Assembly: GCA_964017185.1 (NCBI GenBank)
Contig: OZ024883.1
Coordinates: 2,976,001-3,040,000 of the forward strand
Origin: Rugalucina vietnamica
Taxonomy: Eukaryota; Mollusca; Bivalvia; Lucinida; Lucinidae
Direction: 5' to 3'
Length of the DNA stretch: 64,000 nt
Shown here piece after piece: positions 57,960 to 64,000 of this stretch. Numbering within the stretch: the first letter of the stretch is position 1; each line of letters starts with the position of its first letter. Both the position numbers and the translations under genes were made by a program. The notes beneath the pieces are model-generated. The model saw only the letters and a list, made by a program, of their open reading frames with translations. It did not search any database and was not told where the DNA came from.

Positions 57960-58735
57960 TTGACGTATGAGAAACTTGTGCATAGCGTTCGCCAAACTTA
58001 TACAAAAAGTATGCAAAGCGTGCTCGTGGCGAACTGAGCATTCTTGACGTTCATCATTCTGTAAACCTATTTGACTGAATGGCTTCATTATGGTGGCATC
58101 GAAGGCACCGAAGGCATCGTCGCCTACAAAGGAATATGGAACGTCCTGGGTGTCATTGGTAGAGGCTCTGGGTCTTGAGGCATTGTAGATATGAGCGTCG
58201 GATGCGGATGTCAGCCACAAGCGCGTCCACAAGCGCTAACAACACTACAGAGTAAAACCCTTGGTAGTTATAGTAGATGGATCCACTATCTGAAGGATTA
58301 CGGATGGCTATGTGCTTCCCATCCAGTGCACCCCATGCGTTTGGGAAGTTCCTGTAAAACTGGTCAGCTATTAATCGCCAGTCGTCTGGAGTAGTTGGAC
58401 ACGATAATACTTCATCTTGACATTCCTCAATGATGGCTTCACACACTTCTCTCACCACTAGAGAAATTGTGTTGTTGGGGACTCTCCAGGCATATTGCAT
58501 TGGTCTGTATTTGTTGCCCGATGCTAAGTGACGTAATGCCAACGATAGCTTTAAGCCTGGCACAAGGGGCTCCCTGTACTGTCTTGGTGATCCTTGGTCC
58601 CACCCTGTCCAGCAGCTCATCAAACATGTCTGATGACATGCGGAGGAAGTTTTTGAAAGATCGAGGGTCCTCATTTCGGAGTTCAACCATAAGCTGACCG
58701 TCTTTTGCTCCATCGCTTTACCCAGATCCAATGTC
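57960..58735 (-). pseudogene. Harbinger (HARBI1-like) transposase remnant
   Basis: Minus-strand pieces in family order. ELRNEDPRSFKNFLRMS and DELLDRVGPRI (58690 to about 58580) are followed, in a second frame, by GLKLSLALRHLASGNKYRPM, VPNNTISLVVREV, DEVLSCPTTPDDWRLIADQF, NAWGALDGKHIAIRNP (GALDGKH is the family hallmark and carries the first catalytic Asp), YYNYQGFYSVVLLALVDA. Then, after a deletion of about 20 residues, come SDAHIYNAS and VPYSFVGDDAF (GDDAF, the second hallmark), followed by MKPFSQIGLQNDER. The C-terminal part after that, including the expected final acid, is replaced by array sequence. There are at least two frame changes, so it is inactive. The intact family protein is about 350-400 residues and is a DDE nuclease. 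Confidence 0.85.
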
Positions 58736-59164
58736 TTCGCTGACCCCTTCGTCTTCGGATACTCCTAACCAGGACCAGAGCCGATTCTATCACATCGTAC
58801 TGGTGTCTGCGTTGAACTGATGCTTTACGTCCCAGTCCACATCAATGGTCATGTCTGAACGTTGCCTCAATTTTATGGGACTTTTACCCAACATAAGGAT
58901 GTCATGACGCTCAAAATGCGCTTCATAAATATAACCACCCAAATAAGCAAATAAGGCTTGGATGGTTTGATTGGGCAGGCCCAGAAAACTTTTCCTGGGC
59001 AGGCCCAGACATGAGCGGTTAACCAGTAATCAGATGGTCGGTCAGTAGATTACAAGCTTTGCCTGGAGGCACAAGTAGCCCATCTATTTCTCCTAGGCCC
59101 CAATGGGCGGGGGCCCGAGGGGTAATTTATATGAGCGTAATTTACATAGATGTACCCTAGAAAG
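58736..59164. other. Harbinger interior, no coding signal
   Basis: Upstream side of the transposase. A doubled word GGGCAGGCCCAGA(AA/CA) lies at 58973 and 58998. No Myb-like frame seen. Confidence 0.4.
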
Positions 59165-59761
59165 CAAGAAGATACGCTACCCATACGCTATAAATACGCT
59201 CAGCACGTTCCTCATAAGTTAGGTGTACGTTGTGCGCGTTCCGTGTGCGTTGGGTGAACGTTGAATACGTCAATGTACGTTTTGTATAAGTTACACATAC
59301 GTTAGTCGTGCGTTGCTTGCACGTTCGTCATACGTTATGCATACGCTACACACACGCTACACAAGCCTCCCACAGGCATTAACGTATGACAACGTATGCT
59401 AACGTGTGAGTAACTTACACGTAGCGTACAATAACGTATGTATAGCGTATCTGTTGCGTACGCCTAACTTATGAGTAACGTATTATCAGTACGTCGGCAT
59501 ACGTCGGAAATTTTGTGCATTCACAAAACTCTTCGGCGTATTCAGCGTATGACAACGTATACCAACGTATTATAGCGTACCCGTAACTTATGCGAAACTT
59601 ATGCCCAACGTATACAACGTACGCCAACGTATCGGTTGAATTTCTCATACGCTGGCATACGTTGGCGCTATACGTTGCGGTGTGAGCACCCCTTAAGCAG
59701 TCAACAGCAATGACCGTTGATTGTAGAAGAGCATTTTTGACAGTCAGTGCACTCAGTCTGT

Positions 59762-59950
59762 GGCCCTTCCAGGGGTTTTGGGGATTCAGGGAGAAGGGCT
59801 ATTTATTTTCAGAGATTTGGGGAGAAGGGTCATATATTTTCAGGGATTTTGGGAGAAAGCATAACTTTTTGGGGCTTTAGGGATCAGGGGGCTGAGGACA
59901 AACATTTTAGGGAGCTGGGGAGAAAGGTTATTTTTCTTTCAGGGAGCAAA
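59762..59950. repeat. G-rich minisatellite
   Basis: Five to six units of about 30-40 bp around TTTTGGGGAGAAGGG/TCAGGGATTTTGGGAGA, then a C-tract (59950-59968). The 91-codon frame over it is not a gene. Confidence 0.65.
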
Positions 59951-60095
59951 GACCCCCCACCCCCCCACACTTGGGGGCATCAGTCTGAAATGCATGCTCA
60001 GGAACAACACAGGTTGTCTTGACATGATCTCACCAGGTGCCTGTGGATGTACGTATTTACACCAAAGCAAACTAGAAAATGTGTTTATGAAACAC

Positions 60096-60933
60096 TATGC
60101 CCCCAACTGGTAAGTCACTTTCAAGATGTAAAATGTCCAAAAAATGACTAAGTTCAAATTGTAAAAAAAAAAAATGACAAAAATTAATCTGATGAGTATA
60201 TCCCACACACATGCATATCTTCAAAGCATGGTCACAATGTCTGCAAAGTTTCAAAAGTATGGGTATTAAATTGTAGGAGGAGTTGCGCACAACCCTCTAT
60301 CCATTCACTAAAATGCCCGAAAAAATGACTAATTTCAAATTGTGAAAAAAATGACAAAAAATAATCCAAGGATTATATCCAAACCACATGCATGTCTTCA
60401 GACCATGCCCATAACACATGTAAAGTTTTAAATGAATTGGCATGAAACTGTAGGAGGAGTTGCGCACACAAGGTACCCACTGTCCATTCACTTTCATTGT
60501 CAAAATGCCCGAAAAATGGCTAAGTTCAAATTGCGAAAAAAGTGACAAAATTAATCTGAGAATTATATCCAAACCACATGCATATCTTCAAAGCATGGTC
60601 ACAACATCGGTAAAGTTTCAAGAGAATCGGAATAAAACTGTAGGAGGAGTAGCGCGCACAAGGTAACCACTATCTATTCACTTTATCAAGAATTAAAAAG
60701 GAAAATAACTCTCACAGAATGGGTCCCTAGCCCCCTGAATTTACCTAAAAGAAAAAATACGGGTCCTCTTAATTTTCATATACAAACTACATACCAAATT
60801 TCAAGATCCTAGCTCTAACGGTTCCTGACCGAGTGCTAAGCATTACTCACGCAGACTGACTGGACTGGACTGGACTGGACGGTCAGACCCAAACCAATAT
60901 GCCCCCTCAACTTCTTCCGAAGTTGGGGGCATA
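60096..60933. mobile_element. TIR element with ~190-bp internal tandem repeats
   Basis: Ends TATGCCCCCAACT and AGTTGGGGGCATA. Three internal units, marked by AAATG(T/C)CC(A/G)AAAAA, start at about 60131, 60311 and 60503. The right end has a terminal hairpin (60899-60933, CAACTTCTTCCGAAGTTG centre) and a (GGACT)n run at about 60862-60880. The frames at 60072-60666 follow the repeat. Confidence 0.7.
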
Positions 60934-60967
60934 AGAAACCAACATCAAAGGTCTCTTGTGTTTTAGT

Positions 60968-61257
60968 CACCAGGATAACATGCCCATGAAATGTATACCC
61001 CCTTAAACCCCACTTTTATTTTGAAAAAAAAAAAAAAAACTGGGGTTTACATGGGTATACATATTTTTCTTATTTATGATCCAAAATATAGATTGTGGGT
61101 ACTCGTTAGAACCGCCTCGGCGAGGCGGTTCTACCGTGTACCCACAATCTATGTTTTGAGTAAAAATAAGAAAAATATCAAAATTTTGTACTGAAAATTT
61201 TTCAACTTTTACAACATTAGAAAAATCTGTATTTAACATGGGCAAGATTTCGTAATG
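60968..61257 (+). mobile_element. Family E MITE, full length
   Basis: CACCAGGATAACATGCCC to GGGCAAGATTTCGTAATG. Core hairpin GTTAGAACCGCCTCGGCGAG and complement; A-tract at 61025-61039. Confidence 0.85.
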
Positions 61258-61309
61258 TGTAACAAACAAGAAGGTGCATGGCAGAGCAAAAATGAGCTAG
61301 CGCAAGTTA

Positions 61310-61570
61310 ATGGGTAGCCTAGACTAGCTACTAGTCTGTAAAACATATTAATGTCATATGATTATTGTTTTCATTTTTATTATTTTCTCTATATTGAAAC
61401 TTCTAGAGTCTCTAAGCTAGTCTATCAATGAATTTGTCTTCAATCGTCTTGGCTGTGTTTTACTCGAGCCCCATCTATAGACTAGACTGGCCGCAGAGAT
61501 TTAAAAAAATGAAAATTACGAAAGGCGTTTTTCTTTATTTCTAAGCCTTGGGCAAGGCTATGGGTAGCCC
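61310..61570 (+). repeat. Repeat F copy 2
   Basis: Blocks shared with 33384-33600 from about 61412 (AGTCTATCAATGAATTTGTC, GAGCCCCATCTATAGACTAG, AAAATTACGAAAGGCGT). It begins with CTAGACTAGCTACTAGTCTG, a near-palindrome. Confidence 0.6.
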
Positions 61571-63198
61571 AGTAGAACAGCTTCCTGCAGTCTGACTAAT
61601 TAATGTAACAAACTCTAAGACGAAGTGTCCTAAATGCAAAAGTAAGAGAAACGGTACTGCTTATAAGTAGGGTAGATAATTGCTTCATAAATATTTTCAG
61701 GATAAGTATCGTTAAGATGCGTTTGTTGTGTGACGACAGAACAGAATTTGTTTGATCGATGTAAGTTCCTTTTACGTCACTCACTCGCCATTTCATAAGG
61801 GGTGGTATGTACGAGTTGGTGACTAGGATTCATGCACAAATTGCACTAACGTTAAAACAAAACGAAGATTATATTTTATGTTTGAGTTCTGAGTTATACC
61901 AGGTATTCCTTCCATCAAAGGTGTCTTTATTGGCTTATAAATTAAGGTCAATTCCGTTATATTACTAATGTGATTTACTTTGCCATCAAAAGCTAACAAA
62001 ATAGAAATACTAAACGATTTTAACAATATTGCTTTATATTCAAACATCATAGGTGTTAACATTTCAATATTATTCTCGACTTCATTAATCGTTGTAATAT
62101 AACAAAGCGGTCGGAAAACGAATCTTCAATATTTTCAAACTATTTCAATTCATGTATTGTAATTGAATAGGAAGAGGTCGGAAAAGCCGATTTTCTGTAA
62201 CAAAGGCCTTCCATGATTCACGAAAATGAATAAACACCACTGAAAGCGCACATAATGGGATAAAAGGCTGTTTATTGTGAAAATGTAAGAAAACAACGCT
62301 ATAAACGCATCTAATGACTTCGTAACGATTCACAACAATGGAGATTTTATAAAACCATTCCCTTGAGTGTAAGATCTTTTATGCGTCCATTGTCACTGTT
62401 TTCTATAACGTCAAATTACTTATAAAGCCACCCTTTGAAAATTTAAATGAAATTATCATAGATTTTAACACCACCACCGTTCTAGTGTTGCTTCGCCACA
62501 TCCTGTATTGTGTTTGTTAAATGAAACCTGTAGCAAACTCCGTGGTGCTGAATAAAAGAATAGCAGCTTAATACGAACACTGGGGGCTTAATATAAAAGA
62601 GAAGCTTTTTCTGAAGGCCTCAACAGGCTACTGGTTTTATATTCTCGGGGACACTTGTGCAGATATTTACGATATTTTAGCACAATAAAGCCCAACAATA
62701 GTGAAAAGAAGCAAATCTTTTACTCTTTAGTCCGTAATCGATGGGGAGCCATTTTGTATTTGTCGTTTTCCGCGAGATCGTGTCACGAGGATCATGACCC
62801 TGTCATGCGCAAACAGGGACTATTTAATCGCGCGGAAGGCTATCTCGCCGAGCTTTTCTATCTCCTGAATTAAAGAGCCATTCGACGGATTTCCCTTTCA
62901 ATTGGAAACAGCTTGCGCCATTCACATCTGACAAAAGTCATCTTTAGAACGTAAAGATAGTTTGTTTCTTTTCCTTTTATCCGATTCTAATTGAAAACTG
63001 TGTGAGATATTGTGAGAAACTGGTACAAGGTATCAACTTTGTTTGGACTGCTGAATTTCGGGTTTGGTTTGGTCTTCTTAAGTGCCATATTTTGCAAACT
63101 TATGACAAGAATTACGACTGTTTATAATAATCAATTGGCGTTAGAATTTCGTTTTCGCTCAAAATCTTGATAACGAACTGACGAAAAATATTATTTGC
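61571..63198. other. No recognised feature
   Basis: AT-rich. 62730-62880 is more CpG-rich with a 72-codon frame (62655-62873) but no recognisable domain. Confidence 0.4.
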
Positions 63199-63391
63199 AC
63201 ATCAACATTGACAATATCTAGCTTTGGATTGTTATCCGTCATTTGTGTTGCTTATTTGTAACAGAGTTACGGCCCTTTGTTGGGCCCCAAGATTTGTTAC
63301 TGTTATCTTGAAAATGAAATTGAAGAACTTTACCATATTTAGTATGGACATCAATATTGACAAGATCTAGCTTAGGAGTGTTACCCATCTT
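63199..63391. repeat. Two direct repeat units, 149-bp period
   Basis: ACATCAACATTGACAATATC at 63199 and ACATCAATATTGACAAGATC at 63348, each followed by TAGCTT-GGA-TGTTA. Between them is GAGTTACGGCCCTTTGT, a word I associate with abundant mollusc repeats. Confidence 0.55.
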
Positions 63392-63854
63392 ATGATAATC
63401 TTATGTCACTATATTGTGTACTTGTATTTTGTTTAAAACGTATTCATCCACAAAACACCCCGCTGTTTAAAATCGCTAAATATGGGCGGAACAAAACGAA
63501 AAGTCATACATATAAAATCATTGTGAAAACTCAAACCATTGTATGGATTCTCTAAATTATACGTTTCTTGTACAAATGATTTCTTTATTTGCTGAACACT
63601 ATAGAAATAATGGCTGTAATTAGAGTTAATGACAACTCCTGTTTGTACAAAGGCGGTTTTAGAAAATGTATTTTGTTGAAAGTTGCATTCCATGTATTTG
63701 ATGGATCACTGTTTCACAGTCCTTGAATTGTTTTCTTTATCTTTGTCGCTTCATAATGACGATAGCAACACCTTGGTATATTTGTTTTATGCAGTTCAAA
63801 AGATGTATTTTGATCAACCCTCTAACATAATTATGCTGATCTTGTTATCTTGAC

Positions 63855-63883
63855 AAAAAAAAAAAAAAAAAAAAAAAAAAAAA
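63855..63883. repeat. Poly-A tract
   Basis: 29 consecutive A bases. The preceding sequence gives no clear retroelement end. Confidence 0.9.
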
Positions 63884-64000
63884 GCATTGCTAATTTCAGT
63901 AAATTTACCTATTCCTTTGATACAAGACGGTCACTCCGGTAACATACATGCTAACCCCGCCCTTTTGTGGTTTTTAAATACGCGTTCAAATCGATCGTCT

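Larger units (their letters stand above)
56554..59693 (-). mobile_element. PIF/Harbinger DNA transposon, decayed (3140 bp)
   Basis: Target duplication TAA (56551-56553, 59694-59696), typical of PIF/Harbinger. Terminal repeats AGGCCCGCTCAGACCACAAC on the left and, inverted, AGGGGTGCTCACACCGCAAC on the right; the similarity continues for about 55 bp (CGTATAGCGCCAACGTATG). Inside the ends are long arrays of ACGTATG-like words (56570-56798 and 57906-58040 left, 59165-59690 right). The middle has transposase remnants on the minus strand. The left array is broken by another element (56799-57905). The second PIF/Harbinger gene, a Myb-like protein, was not found. Confidence 0.85.

Noticed and set aside
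60072-60666. Repeated peptide frames (LSSNCEKSDKINL and similar)
   Set aside because: Follow the 190-bp internal tandem repeats of the TIR element; both strands are open in places.

Overview
This is repeat-dominated nuclear DNA of a marine invertebrate, most likely a bivalve mollusc. The indications are AT-rich sequence with almost no open frames over 150 codons, very dense families of short palindromic (MITE-type) elements, a tRNA-derived SINE, a retroelement reverse transcriptase of a kind I associate with molluscs and amphioxus, and a Mab-21/cGAS-like-receptor gene, a family expanded in bivalves. The species cannot be fixed from the sequence alone.

Layout. (1) 0-27 kb is a nest of fragments of one non-LTR retroelement (here RT-X), mostly its 3' end, in both orientations. 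The fragments are interrupted by a 250-400 bp repeat (repeat D) that sits singly or in tandem, and by several short terminal-inverted-repeat (TIR) transposons. The longest RT-X copy (24.9 to about 27.35 kb) still shows reverse-transcriptase motifs and carries a 624-bp element with a 9-bp target duplication inside them. (2) 28.5-32.1 kb holds the one convincing host gene, a minus-strand Mab-21/cGAS-like receptor (29544-31132). It is split over three frames and bracketed by transposons: a mariner-like element starts about 42 bp upstream of its ATG, and a palindromic MITE supplies its present stop codon. (3) 32-44.8 kb is mostly unannotatable. It contains a 72-bp tandem array between inverted flanks (36.7-37.8 kb), a 1.74-kb element with roughly 490-bp inverted arms (38.2-39.95 kb) and several MITEs. 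(4) 44.8-56 kb has a SINE with a 12-bp target duplication, TGTTACAT-rich arrays, a mariner-like element with long inverted repeats and a cluster of MITE family G. (5) 56.55-59.69 kb is a decayed PIF/Harbinger transposon with recognisable transposase pieces, a TAA target duplication and long subterminal arrays of an ACGTATG-like motif. (6) 60-64 kb has a tandem-repeat TIR element, another family E MITE and low-complexity DNA.

Recurrent families. Family G (about 234 bp, ends GAGCC/GGCTC, 4-bp WWAT target duplication) has ten copies. Family E (about 280 bp, core hairpin containing GAACCGCCTCG) has six near-complete copies and four fragments. RT-X has more than fifteen fragments, and repeat D about ten units.

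There is no multi-gene pathway here. The genes present are one immune-type nucleotidyltransferase relic and two transposon-encoded remnants (RT and Harbinger transposase). The biological interest lies in how the elements have disrupted the gene and nested in each other.
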